Shown piece after piece: positions 54,478-64,000 of a DNA stretch of 64,000 bases (its first letter is position 1; each line of letters starts with the position of its first letter). The notes beneath the pieces were generated by a model that was not told the origin of the DNA, did no database searches, and saw only the letters and a list, made by a program, of their open reading frames with translations. The DNA is from Cylindrotheca closterium (lineage: Eukaryota > Bacillariophyta > Bacillariophyceae > Bacillariales > Bacillariaceae), in the NCBI GenBank assembly GCA_933822405.4, contig CAKOGP040002092.1, forward strand, positions 161,369 to 225,368, written 5' to 3'. A program made the translations under genes and the position numbers.

Positions 54478-55591
54478 CCACAAAGCCTCCGACCGAAGTG
54501 GGTGATTTGGGACTTGGCTTTTTGGTATTGTTATTGACATTGGCAACATCAATGCCAAACCATTCTTGCAATTGGAGTGGCAAATCCGAAATGGACAAAA
54601 TGCATCCCTCCTTGTCGAGGAATCCCTTGCCGGTGGACCACAATTGTACCAGCGTTTGGTAGGCGCCCCGGGAAAGCTTGTAAAAGGCAGCAGTGTCATC
54701 ATTGGCATGATCCTCCTTTTTATTGGTTGTGGTGGTGGTGGTTGTTTTGTTTTCTTCTCCAGCACTACTGCTGCTACTGCTGCAGGTTGCTACGGCCACT
54801 TCGAATAGCCATCGTAGCAAAGTTGGCGACAAGAAGGATGATTCGGGCATTGCCGCCAATCGCTTGTGCACCAAAAAGTCACCCAGTGTATCATTCTTCA
54901 AGTGCTTCTTGAATGCCTGGACAATCACTTTGGTCTTCTTGTCTTTTTTTTCTTGGCCAAGCACGTATTCCAAATATTCCAGTGCCTTCTGACTAGAATC
55001 GGCCAGATTGCGGTTGACAGGCAGCATATCGGATAAACCAAAATTGGTGTCGATACCGCGGGTCAATTCGGTATCTCTGACTTCGAGCCACAAATCATTG
55101 GGACTTCTTCGTTTCGGTGCCGGTGAGGATCCATCCATACTTGCAGCATGTTGTTGTTGTTGTTGTTGTTGCTGCTGCTGCTGCTCTTGCTTCTTTTCAT
55201 CTTCTCGTTGCTTATTGTCCGCTTCCCGCTTCACTTTGAGATCTCGTGCCGACTGCAACAAATCATCGTCGTGCATTTTCGTTTCTTGTTTGGTTTGTTG
55301 AATCTTGCGGTGCAAATTGACGTGGGACTCCATTTTGCGGCTTCTTGATTTGAGGGCATCTTGCAAATGGGAGTCTTGTTGTTCGGTAGCATTTTGACGC
55401 AAGCGTTTGGACGTCCGAAAGGTTTGTTTGGAGTCATCGAGCAAGGAATCGTCCGAATCCGAATCGTCGTCGTCGTCATTGTCAAGATTCTTGTACTTGT
55501 TATTATTGGCGGAAAAGGCAGGACTGGGTCTCTTTTTTCCTGCTTGGTAGGAGGCATCGGAATCGGAGTCGGAATCGTAATCGTCCATCAT
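53396..55591 (-). CDS. Large protein ending in a PIP box
   Basis: 731 residues. The N-terminus is acidic and Ser/Asp-rich with KRPSPAF and SKRLRQN basic patches. A polyGln run is near 133-148, polyAla near 372-387 and polyAsn near 503-516. The middle and C-terminus are helical (LLRWLFEVAVATC, TLWELALRQNMVFVD). The last residues, QSTLDGYFSKTK, fit the PIP box Q-x2-L-x2-Y-F that binds PCNA, so a role at replication or repair sites is likely (inference). The helical part faintly resembles the CANIN/FAM178-type region of SLF2-like proteins, a weak call. It converges with the CDP-DAG synthase gene. The start is the first ATG before the acidic run. Confidence 0.7.
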
Positions 55592-55786
55592 TATAGTATA
55601 TAGTTTGGATGTTGGATGTTGGATGTTGGATTGATGCTGCTGAGCGGAGATAAACTACTCGCAGCAAATCATACCTCCAGGTCTCCAATGCTACGGACAA
55701 TATCAATAACTGCTGTCTCAACGCAAAATGGCGCGAATGTTTAGTCGACTCGGTCGAATATCGTTTGCATAGTATCCTAATCCTTC
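55592..55786. other. Short spacer
   Basis: Divergent stretch upstream of the PIP-box gene, bearing a tandem TTGGATGTTGGATGTTGGA unit near 55607-55630. Confidence 0.4.
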
Positions 55787-56130
55787 TTGAAGCAAACGCC
55801 CTATCGAACCGAACCAAACCAAACCATTCGTGTAAAGAAACCGGTGGTAGTGGTGCCGCAGCGAAGCTATCCTGCAGCAGTTCCTCAAGCCTTGAAGAAT
55901 ATTTCCCTGGCCAGAAAACAAGCCAAGGATTTTCTGAAAACCAACAGGAGCCACCAAAAGGTACTAGTACTTGTCGCTGCTGCTCCAGCCATCATGAGAT
56001 CGATACAGGATTTGCTGCTGGAGAACCAGTGTTGCTGGCAAAGCAATGCAATCCACTCCAATTGACTTGCCAATACCACATTTGCAAGTTTTCGGTATCC
56101 AGCCGATGGACCGTGTCCCCATCTATAAAA
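55787..56130 (+). pseudogene. 3' fragment of the glycosyltransferase-like gene
   Basis: Two frames together match the last 110 residues or so of the gene at 59263: VVVVPQRSYPAAVPQALKNI and ARKQAKDFLKTN (against VVVPHRSHPIALPRDLNVSM and SKQTKRFLEIN), then in another frame QCNPLQLTCQYHICKF (against ECNPFQLTCNICKF). DNA identity in the 3' part is high, including GCAATCCACTCCAATTGACTTG against GCAATCCATTCCAATTGACTTG. There is no start or 5' half, and a frame change lies between, so this is a truncated, decayed duplicate on the strand opposite to its source. Confidence 0.7.
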
Positions 56131-56597
56131 GAAACTAATTGTTTCACATATACCGGTAAGACCTATTATAATGTACTCGTAAATTAATGAAATAATAGCT
56201 AGATCAGTTGATCGATTGATTGATTCTCCACGGTATATTAATTTTAAAATGCCACAATACATATAAAATATGATGAGACTGAAAAATGGCGCGAAATAGT
56301 CATTCGATCTGATCGAAAATCGCATCATCGATCGTCATCGAAAATCTCTCATGGATATTATTTTATTTGACGCCATCAAAATACAGCATAGTAAGAATTA
56401 TTTTAAAAATGATGCAGCATCGCATATATTATTTGTGGACCTTTTGCAAATAGAACCAACCTCCGTTTACTGCTTCTCATATATATATTATATGCTAGAG
56501 ACGTGCCAAAGGAAAGGTTGATTTCAATTCTAGTTTTGCACTGGTACTATAGTTTTAAAATTCTCTAGACAGCGAAATAATAAAGCCAAGGAATATA
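56131..56597. other. Intergenic, no gene seen
   Basis: AT-rich; holds an ACCGGTAAG site near 56152 and a GATT repeat near 56205-56225. It is the 5' flank of the ion-channel gene. Confidence 0.4.
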
Positions 56598-59218
56598 ATG
56601 GCAAATCAAAAAGAAGCTACGAATGGATTGATGACACCTGCCAACAAACAGAGCGGACCCGAAGATCTTTTCCAAATTTTAAACGATGCGGACATTGCGC
56701 CTGATAAAGTTGATCAAATGAGCAAAGAGGAATTGAAAAGCAGGCGCGAGAATATCATTGATCCAGTGTGGGATAAGGTACAGCAATGGCTAGGGGCAAA
56801 CAAAGGTCAAGACAAACGTGCTACGGCTGCCTACTTTCGGAGAGATAATGGTGTGACATCCCTCCATCTCATGTGCAAGCTTGGAAAGCCGCGAGCTGAT
56901 TTAATCAGTGAAATAATTGAAGCTGCACCAGAAGTTGCCCGTCTTGCTGACGCTACTTTTGGATGGTTGCCGTTGCATTACGCATGTCGAAATGGAGTGT
57001 CCTCCGCTGTGCTGGAGATCCTTATCAAGGCTTACCCGGAAGGCAAGCTTGCTCAAGATACCCGGGGCTGTACCCCCCTTCACTTGCACTTCTATCGAAA
57101 AAATGACAATCCAGATGACATGGCAAAGAGCGTTGGTCTCCTTTGTGACACTGGAGCTGCCGAAATTTCTGACGAGGATTGTATGCTTCCCATACACTTG
57201 GCTTGTGGCAACGAAACGAATGCAAATGTTGTCGAGGTTCTTGCAGATGCATTTCCAGAGAGTCTTACTGCCAAGGATAACAACGGAAGAACTCCTATGC
57301 ACCACGCCATGGAAAATTGTCTCCGTGATACCGCTCCGGATGTTCTCAAGTTCCTTTTGGATGCGCCAGCCGCAAGAGAAACGATTAACCTTGAAGATGA
57401 GGGAGGAAATCTACCTCTTCACTGGATGGCTACCAGCCTTCGTTCTCCTGGTATTGATTTCAAATTGGATGATCACAAAGATAAATTGGAGAACGCACGG
57501 GAGTGCCTCAACGTAGTACTCAAAGCAAAACCAAGACCAAAACCAACAGCCGAATTCATCAATGCGCTCGATCGATTACCATCGTTTCTACAACAGCAGG
57601 TATTTTCTTACGTGCAACCATTGATTGACAAAGATATCAAAAAAACGAACCATGCTTTCATATACAAGGGTCTTATTGGCGTCAAAGGTATTGCGGCTCC
57701 GCTATTGTCGCACCTGCTTGAAATCGGTGATGCCAAGGAGAGAAACAAAGAATTCGATAGGTGGCACCGCAATAGTCCAGGAACCTTTGGAAATCTGGCG
57801 GTAGAGAATCTGAACAAACCAGCGATGATTCAATGGTTAAACAGAAAGTCTTGCAACCGAAAGGTAATTTTCTTCCTGATGATAGAGCTATACCTTCAGG
57901 TTGCATGGATGATCCTCTTTGTGCGTGCATCCAAGTCAAAACTAATCGAGCCTGCCGAACCAATAGATGCTCTGCTGGTTGGACTCTCGGTTGTTGCAGT
58001 AGCCTTTCTAGGATTACAGTTCCGACAATTCTGGAAGAAGCCTATCCAATATTTTCAAAACATGTGGAATTCGATGGAGCTTGTTACCGTTGGTCTTGTG
58101 ATTGCGTCAGTGATTGAACTTTGGAATATTCAAGATGTCAGTATTGTCGACGAGGACCATCGCATACGGGATCTTCTCATTGCTACGGGCTGCTTTATAT
58201 TTCTGTCCTTTATTTCATACCTCAAGAAGACGTTCTACCCATTTGCCATGTTAGTCGGCGGTGTGATCCGGGTAAGCAGCGCAGCCAACGACAGAAATTC
58301 AATCTTGTGGTCCGTCAAGCTTCCACTCACCAATTGTCTTCACCTTATGCTCAGATATTCTGGAATCTGATTCCGTTTCTTGTGGTTACGAGCATCACGC
58401 TCTTTGCATTCGCCTACATGTATTTTGTTCAAAACCAAGGCTTGGAGGGCTATGAGACTCTTGGGAGGTCGTTTCTTACGGTTTTTGATTCTTTTGTCAG
58501 CGGACGGAATGAAGCTGCTGATGCTGTGGATGCTAATGTACTGGATGTAGTTTTTGGAATTGTTATTGTGGTTGTATTGCTCAATGTTGTCATTGCTATT
58601 GTCGGCAAAGTCTGGGATGAAGCAACCACAAAAGCTGCAAGAGTCTTCTGGCAATATAGATTTGGATTTTTCGAAGACGTGGGTCTGGATGAAGATGAAG
58701 GCGAAGTTGGCATCTTCAAATATCTTGATGAATTGGAACTTGACTTTGACAAGCCTGTAATGGAATCGCTTCTTGAAGGGTTTTCTGTCCCAGAAGAGCG
58801 TGATTATAAAGACGCGGTTGGGGTGATGCTTGTCAACCTTTTCACATCGACTCTAATCGTACTTGGTTTTTGCACTGCTGGCTTGTTATTTCCAATGTTC
58901 ATACGCCAGATGCTGTTTTGCTCGCGATCCATAACGAAGGAAACCTTGGAATATAAGTTGAAGCAGATGGAAGGCCGTATGCAAGAAGACTTCCGAGCCC
59001 AAACTACTCAAATGGAAGAACACTTCCTAGCCCACACCGAAGAAATGGGAAAGCGGTTTGTAGCCGAAATCAAACAAATGGAAGAGAAAAATCATCAAGA
59101 ACTTAGGCAACTGCTACAACGTCTTGGTCCGCCAAAGGACGATGGCAACGAGCCGCAAACTCCAACCAAAACTGACAGTGAAAACATTGACGATGACGGA
59201 GAAGTTCAAGCTGCTTAG
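56598..59218 (+). CDS. Ankyrin-repeat ion-channel-like protein
   Basis: Exons 56598-58271 and 58355-59218, 83-nt intron, phase 0, 845 residues. Residues about 85-330 hold ankyrin-type repeats (LPLHYACRNGVSSAVLEILI, then GCTPLHLHF, LPIHLACGNETNANVVEVL and RTPMHHAM). Six to seven hydrophobic segments follow (about 421-640), with a pore-loop-like LGRSFLTVFDSFVSG before the last one (VVFGIVIVVVLLNVVIAIVG followed by KVWDEA), which is the layout of TRP/ion-transport channels. A charged coil (QMEEHFLAHTEEMGKRFVAE, repeating) ends the protein. The join IR|IFWNLIPFLVV is needed to keep the fifth hydrophobic segment. Ankyrin plus channel is typical of TRPA/TRPN-like proteins, but selectivity and gating are unknown. 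Its stop lies 44 bp from the convergent next gene. Confidence 0.8.
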
Positions 59219-59262
59219 ATCAAACTACTGGTGCAGTGTATCATGGTTGTATCTATCTACTT

Positions 59263-60580
59263 TTAGGAAATGCTATTGGGACCACGACGGCATGGTCCTG
59301 CTTTGGTCCGATTCCGAAACTTGCAAATGTTGCAAGTCAATTGGAATGGATTGCATTCGCCAGTGACTTGAGCATGACCATTGTACTGCTGAAACAATTC
59401 AACGTCCGGAGCCTCCCATGCCGTTTTATTCTTCCCAAGAAAGCAACAACTGTATTCTCGCAAGTCATCGACTCGATGCAAGACCTTAGCACTGTTGATC
59501 TCAAGAAACCGTTTTGTTTGTTTGGAAGCCATCGAAACATTCAAGTCTCGCGGCAGTGCAATGGGGTGACTTCGGTGTGGTACGACCACGGTTCGATTTT
59601 TGTAAAGTGTCTCTTTCAGCAAGGCATTCAAACTGGTCAAGTGTGGAGGTTGGTCCGATTCCGTGTAGTAGATCCAGTCAAACTGGTCTGTGGAGTAGTA
59701 TCCTTTTTGGAGCAAACGCCGAACCTGAACATTGGATAGAAATGGGAGATGCGTGCACTTCAGTATTGGAGCCATGCTTAGATTCTTGACCAAGAGAACG
59801 TCATACAGGTATTCATTGAGACCACTTTCGCTAGCAACATAGTTCAAGTTGACGTCATCGCAAACAGTCACGACAATATTCGGAAAGACTCTTGCTAAGG
59901 CCTTGATCGTGACATTCAAATGCAAGCGCTTCTCATCTTGGCCCGAATGATTATCAGAAGTCCCATGATACGGACACATTACCAGGATTCTACCATTGCG
60001 ATCCATGCTTGGATTGTTAAATGGTCGTTCCTCATATGTATATTGCATGGCATCCAATCCTTCCAAATACATTTCCCAGTTTGATTCTTGGTCCGGTCCT
60101 CGGACGCTGTAAGGTCCTTTGTAGCGAGAAAGATGATGAACAAAAAAGTCGAGCATGTCATTGGTCCTATGATTCTTTCTACCCTTGATTCCAACCCAAG
60201 TGCCTGCTTCCATATTCCAGCCTCTTTCGGACTTTTTCCTGTTGGCTTGCAAATCCAACTTGGTGTTGCTCAAGAATGTTTCTGTGGTGGACAGCCATGC
60301 TGCTGCATAATAGGCACCTTTGGATTGAAAGAAAGAAACCCCATCATCATAATTTTTGCTGGTACTGCCGCTGTTGGCTTGGCGCATTAGTAATTCTGCA
60401 GTGACGGCGAGCCCAGACGAAAAAGGCCGCCGCCTTGGTCCGTCCACCAAAAAGTCATGGAATCCATCAAAAGTAGATTCCAGGTGCATTGCTGCATCGT
60501 CTTGTCGATCGAAAGTATAGTTAGTTTTGTACATTGACATCTTGGTGCCATTGCCTAGTCTCGACTCATCCTTGAAGGAA

Positions 60581-60613
<33 letters not shown>

Positions 60614-60822
60614 ATTCTATCACTCACCACGGACAACAAATCATTGTTTCGTGTGGGATTTGTTGCAGTGGAAACGAAACCAACGGCTGCTGAACCATTC
60701 AGCAATGAAGAATCGTCCCAGTGATTTTGTTGAACCTGCAGAAAATCTTGGAAGAGATTGACCAGCGCCATGCCGGTTAGCACAAGACCGAGAAGTGGAG
60801 AAAGTATAGACTTTGGAAGCAT
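59263..60822 (-). CDS. Type II membrane glycosyltransferase-like protein
   Basis: 519 residues. An N-terminal anchor (about 5-25, SILSPLLGLVLTGMALVNLF) suits a Golgi type II protein. The lumenal part has FDWIYYTESDQPPHL (a D-x-D-like acidic motif placed as in many glycosyltransferases), a RILVMCPYHGTSDNHSG segment and a C-terminal ECNPFQLTCNICKFRN cysteine cluster. Several N-x-S/T sequons are present. No family can be named with confidence, and the sugar is unknown. A polyThr run (about 71-79) lies after the stem. A decayed copy of its 3' end lies at 55787-56130. Confidence 0.7.
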
Positions 60823-61369
60823 TTTGCAAATGAAAGATCAAGCTTCGAAATGCCCCGCCAAGCTTTCACTCTTAGTAAAGAGGCTATGAATGATGTACAC
60901 ACTGGGAAGTAGATGCAAGGCAGGGTTTTGAAGAAAAAACCAGGCCGAGACAGTTTTTTCGTGTTGATGTAATGTGATTTCTTGAAAAAACGAACGGTTT
61001 TTGATTCGATCGACTTGTCTTCCGCCGGAACTCTTTCAGTTCTTCACCTGGCTGGCATGCACCACTGGAAGTGCGAAGGAGCGAACGGTTCGCTGGATCA
61101 TGATCAGATGATTGTTTCGCAATGAAAACGTAAGACCACGAAGGAACGGAAACGGCTTATGGAGACGAATCTCAGCTAGATGTGTGAACATGTTGTCATC
61201 AATCAATTCACAGTGCCCTCATTGTTACTATGTTAGAATGGCGCCGCGGGGGTACCTGTACATCTCATTCGAACCGCAGTAGTCTTACATCTGGATGTCC
61301 TTTCATTGATTTCTTCTATGACAGGAGCCAGCTCCCAAATGTTTCTCCTTTCACCTAACAGTATGTCTG
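60823..61369. other. Intergenic, duplicated 3' flank
   Basis: No supported gene. The segment from about 61177 (TGTTGTCATCAATCAATTCA and the following CAGTGCCCTCATTG) has counterparts near 62087 and 62912, marking the duplicated unit of the small Asn-rich genes. Confidence 0.45.
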
Positions 61370-61684
61370 TTATTGCGGCGGCCTTGGATCAGGTGGAGCC
61401 TCTTGACCATTTCTTCTGTTAGCTGCCTCCTCATCGTCCCCATTATCTCCTCCATCCGTTCTCGTTCTCGCAGCAGGCGTTCCATTGGCAATGGCAAGCG
61501 CCGCCGCAATCGGTGACGGGTATTCATCGAGTCTTACTGATGACTGAAGCTCAGGCGGAATTGGCAACTGTTGAGGTCGGCGGTCATTATTGCCACTGTT
61601 ATTTCGCCTTTGTGTTTGGTTGCTGCTGGAATTTCCACCACCATTGTTATTGTTATTGTAATTGTAATTGGAATTACAGCTCAT
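61370..61684 (-). CDS. Small Asn-rich protein, copy 1
   Basis: 104 residues from ATG 61684 (MSCNSNYNYN), chosen because copy 3 begins at the same MSC position; the upstream ATG at 61735 would add 17 residues. An Asn-rich start is followed by QQLPIPPELQSSVRLDEYPS and IAAALAIANGT, then an acidic stretch and a NGQEAPPDPRPPQ end. Unknown function. It is one of three tandem copies on this strand with nearly the same core, so the family is probably real and expanded by tandem duplication. No signal peptide or membrane segment. Confidence 0.65.
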   Translation of the reverse strand: MSCNSNYNYNNNNNGGGNSSSNQTQRRNNSGNNDRRPQQLPIPPELQSSVRLDEYPSPIAAALAIANGTPAARTRTDGGDNGDDEEAANRRNGQEAPPDPRPPQ

Positions 61685-62305
61685 GTTGTTTTCTGAACAG
61701 CTGGAATTATTTGTGCGTTTGTAGTCCGAAGCCAATGTTTCTCTTTCCAGCCGGCAGAACGATAAACCGCATGCCTCTTCGAAACAGCCGGCCGAACGGA
61801 AACGTCAGTAAAAATATAATATCGCGTGGAGAGGAGCGCCATCACAGTGTTGTCGGTGGGCGGCAATTTGAAATTACGAGTGCGATGCATAGTAAAATAT
61901 ATGATTCGGGTCCAAATGAACCAATCGAATATGCGACTGACAATTCTGAGGCCAGCTGTGTTCGTATGACGCCAATTCTCCCCAGCCACACATATATTCA
62001 ATATTCGAGCCAGAACTCGGGTCCAAATAATGTCGCAGCTGGCACGAAACGAAAACATGAAGAAACGGAGCTGATCCAGATGCATGAAAGTGTTGTCATC
62101 ACTGAATTCACAAATGCCCTCACTGTGTACTATTTTAGCATAGCGCAGCAATTCAAGTGGAAATGCAGTATTATATATATTGCTGTGTGTATGGTCTTAA
62201 CTTCTATTGATTTTGTTGTTTTTCGGCCCCAAAATGTTTCTCGTTTCTCCTACATGTATGTAGTAGTCACAGTATGCATGTAAACAGCATGCAGCGTCGT
62301 AATCA
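61685..62305. other. Spacer of the tandem triplication
   Basis: No supported gene. It contains the duplicated flank block near 62071-62290 (TGTTGTCATCACTGAATTCA and CTTCTATTGATTTTGTTGTT), which recurs near 62898-63060. A 256-residue antisense open frame crosses this region and copy 1, and I reject it. Confidence 0.5.
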
Positions 62306-62617
62306 TTATTGCGGCGGCCTTGGGCCAGGTGGAGCCCCTTGGCCATTTCTTCTGTTGGCTGCCTCCTCATCGTCCTCATTGTCTCTTCCATCCGTTCTCG
62401 TTCTCATCATAGCCGTTCCATTGGCAATGGCAAGCGCCGCATGAATCGCTGACGGGTATTCATCGAGACTTACCGATGACCGAAGCTGAGGTGGAACTGG
62501 CAACTGTTGAGGTCGGCGCTCATTGCTGCCGCTGTTATTTCGTCTTTGTGTTTGGTTTCTGAAATTACCACCGCCATTATTGTTGTTGCTGTTATTGGAA
62601 TTGGAACGACAGCTCAT
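62306..62617 (-). CDS. Small Asn-rich protein, copy 2
   Basis: 103 residues from ATG 62617 (MSCRSNSNNS), the position shared with the other copies; an open extension to 62662 exists. It carries QQLPVPPQLRSSVSLDEYPS and IHAALAIANGT and ends NGQGAPPGPRPPQ. Very close to copy 1 in the C-terminal half. Function unknown. Confidence 0.65.
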   Translation of the reverse strand: MSCRSNSNNSNNNNGGGNFRNQTQRRNNSGSNERRPQQLPVPPQLRSSVSLDEYPSAIHAALAIANGTAMMRTRTDGRDNEDDEEAANRRNGQGAPPGPRPPQ

Positions 62618-63092
62618 GTTGTTTTGTACCAGCAGCTGGAAAGTTTTTTGGAAAATTTGCACTTTTTTCTGGCTGAAGTACTATAATCCCGCGGACCATA
62701 TATAATAATTAGGGTCCGAATGAATAAAAATGGAGTATGTCAGGTGGCACACGCCAAAATTCTGATCTAAAAGCTGTAGGTGGCGCGAACGATGAATCGG
62801 TTACGTTAGAGAAGCTCCGAGAATGATTGATTGTGATCAATGATGATTCGACGCATTTCACTTTTTTAGAATGTAACAGACAGAGCAAGAAATCGAGCTC
62901 ATCTAGAGATGCGTGAACGTGTTGTCAACAATCAATTTAAAGTGTCCTCATGACGCACTAGTATAGCATAGCGCAGTACATCAATTGTGTGTATGGTCTT
63001 AGCTTCTATTGATTTTGTTGTTCGTCGGCACCCAAAAATGTTTCTATTTCCCCTAACAGTATGCATGTCAATAGCATGATGCAGCGTAATCG
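62618..63092. other. Spacer of the tandem triplication
   Basis: No supported gene; it contains the second duplicated flank block described for the previous spacer (from about 62898). Confidence 0.5.
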
Positions 63093-63377
63093 TTATTGCG
63101 GCTGCTTCGCATCCGGTGAGGTCCCTTGGCTATTGCTTCTGTTAGATGACTCTTCCTCCCTATCGTCGCTCCCCCCCGCCCTCGTTCTAGCCGTTCCATT
63201 GATGATGGCAAGCGCTGCATGAATCACTGACGGATATTCATCGAGAATTACTGACGCCTGGAGCTGTGGTGGAGGTGGCAACTGTCGAGGTCGGCGGCCA
63301 TTATTTTCATTTCGTCTTGGTGGTTCATCGGAATTGCCACCACCATTGTTGTTACTAGAATTGGATTGGCAGCTCAT
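63093..63377 (-). CDS. Small Asn-rich protein, copy 3
   Basis: 94 residues from ATG 63377 (MSCQSNSSNN), the shortest and most diverged copy. The core RQLPPPPQLQASVILDEYPS and IHAALAIINGT is kept; the acidic stretch and the end (SPDAKQPQ) differ. The three copies share MSC.SN, a Gly-Gly-Gly-Asn stretch, LDEYPS.I.AALAI.NGT and a Pro-Gln end. Function unknown. Confidence 0.65.
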   Translation of the reverse strand: MSCQSNSSNNNGGGNSDEPPRRNENNGRRPRQLPPPPQLQASVILDEYPSVIHAALAIINGTARTRAGGSDDREEESSNRSNSQGTSPDAKQPQ

Positions 63378-64000
63378 GTTCTTATTTTGGTTGCAATGGA
63401 ATTATGAGCATTTGCAGTTTTTGCGAAAAGGTCAAGTATTTTTTTACTTTAAAAAAAAGGCTCATATAGAGGTACTGGTACCGGTACCGGGACGTATATA
63501 ATATACACATGTGATGGAAAGATAATTCTGATTGTGGTGTTGAACTGCGGAGCTTGACCGATGATTCTTTTTCTTGGACACATTCATTACAACCTGGAAA
63601 ATCGTGGCACTGGAACGCGACCGCTGACCCTCCAGTGCTGTCCTTCCCTCCTCCGTTTATATTACTTTCATTTCAAACAGGGGATTTGCTCTTCGGTTCC
63701 CTACCATGCTGTACAGTACAATAGGTCCATGCTCGGTCATTGAGTTTCGATTTCTTAATTTGACCCGAAAGTAAAATAAGGATCCCCTGAAATTGAGGAG
63801 ACAAAATTCTACTGTAGGGGGGGTCCTGTATTTTTCGAACAATTGCTCAAATTTCTCTCAAAATTCGCTTGGGTCAGGACCCTCCGCAACTCGTCCGTCA
63901 ATCGACCGTTTTGTGGATTGATAATCTCGACTAGTTTGACTACTGAACAGCTTTCCCCGCACCCCTGAGCTGGGGCATTACTGAAGCAAAAAAGTCGTTT
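63378..64000. other. Intergenic, no gene seen
   Basis: Contains GGTACCGGTACCGGG near 63479 and a run of A near 63450. No supported gene; the window ends here. Confidence 0.4.

Noticed and set aside
61513..62283. 256-residue frame opposite the Asn-rich copies
   Set aside because: It runs across copy 1 and its spacer and is not shared by the other copies.

Overview
This window reads as nuclear DNA of a microalga, most likely a raphid pennate diatom. That is inference, from several signs: short GT-AG introns (71 to 121 nt) in a minority of genes; compact genes on both strands; long Asn, Gln, Thr, Ala and Ser runs; a presequence whose signal-peptide end is followed by Phe (42286); and a VSF..IEV.EH..ILSDGP..S.GP motif (26803) that I recall from many diatom hypothetical proteins. 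I found no rRNA, tRNA, CRISPR array, reverse transcriptase or transposase. No viral genes were seen.

Layout. 1-7.7 kb: a band-7/HIR-type membrane-scaffold gene (-), divergent from a 1540-residue protein with four C-x2-C...H-x3-C modules (+). 7.7-15.2 kb: a tandem family of small proteins, all on +, with four intact members, one clear pseudogene, one degenerate relic and a local duplicated repeat array. 16-19.3 kb: a BspA-type LRR protein (+) and an RNI-type LRR protein (-), convergent. 19.8-24.6 kb: a two-exon adenylation/carrier/reductase (A-T-R) enzyme of 1590 residues with an unusual N-terminus. 24.7-29.7 kb: small lineage-specific genes, namely a pair of EKRISIDL.PM paralogues, the VSF..IEV motif protein, a two-PDZ-like protein and a coiled-coil protein.

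29.8-35.2 kb: an SLC35F-type transporter (-), a BTB protein (+) and an LRR gene broken by a stop codon and a frame break (-). 36-42 kb: a protein with an FHA-like region (+), an intergenic stretch with a four-copy structured repeat, a small acidic protein (-) and a MATE transporter (+). 42-53 kb: a probable plastid protein with an FBXO31/EXECUTER-like domain, a polyQ membrane protein, a frameshifted BTB copy, a membrane-anchored Nudix hydrolase, a two-exon SGNH-hydrolase-like type II membrane protein, an archaemetzincin and CDP-diacylglycerol synthase. 53-61 kb: a protein ending in a PIP box (-), a truncated glycosyltransferase-like fragment, an ankyrin/ion-channel protein and the intact glycosyltransferase-like gene (-). 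61-64 kb: a tandem triplication of a small Asn-rich gene (-).

The genes do not form a single pathway. The main themes are (a) local duplication followed by decay: the small-protein family, the LRR pair, the BTB pair, the glycosyltransferase fragment and the Asn-rich triplet; and (b) lineage-specific proteins beside conserved housekeeping genes. Everything is read by eye from sequence. Domain names rest on motif recognition, and no database search was run.
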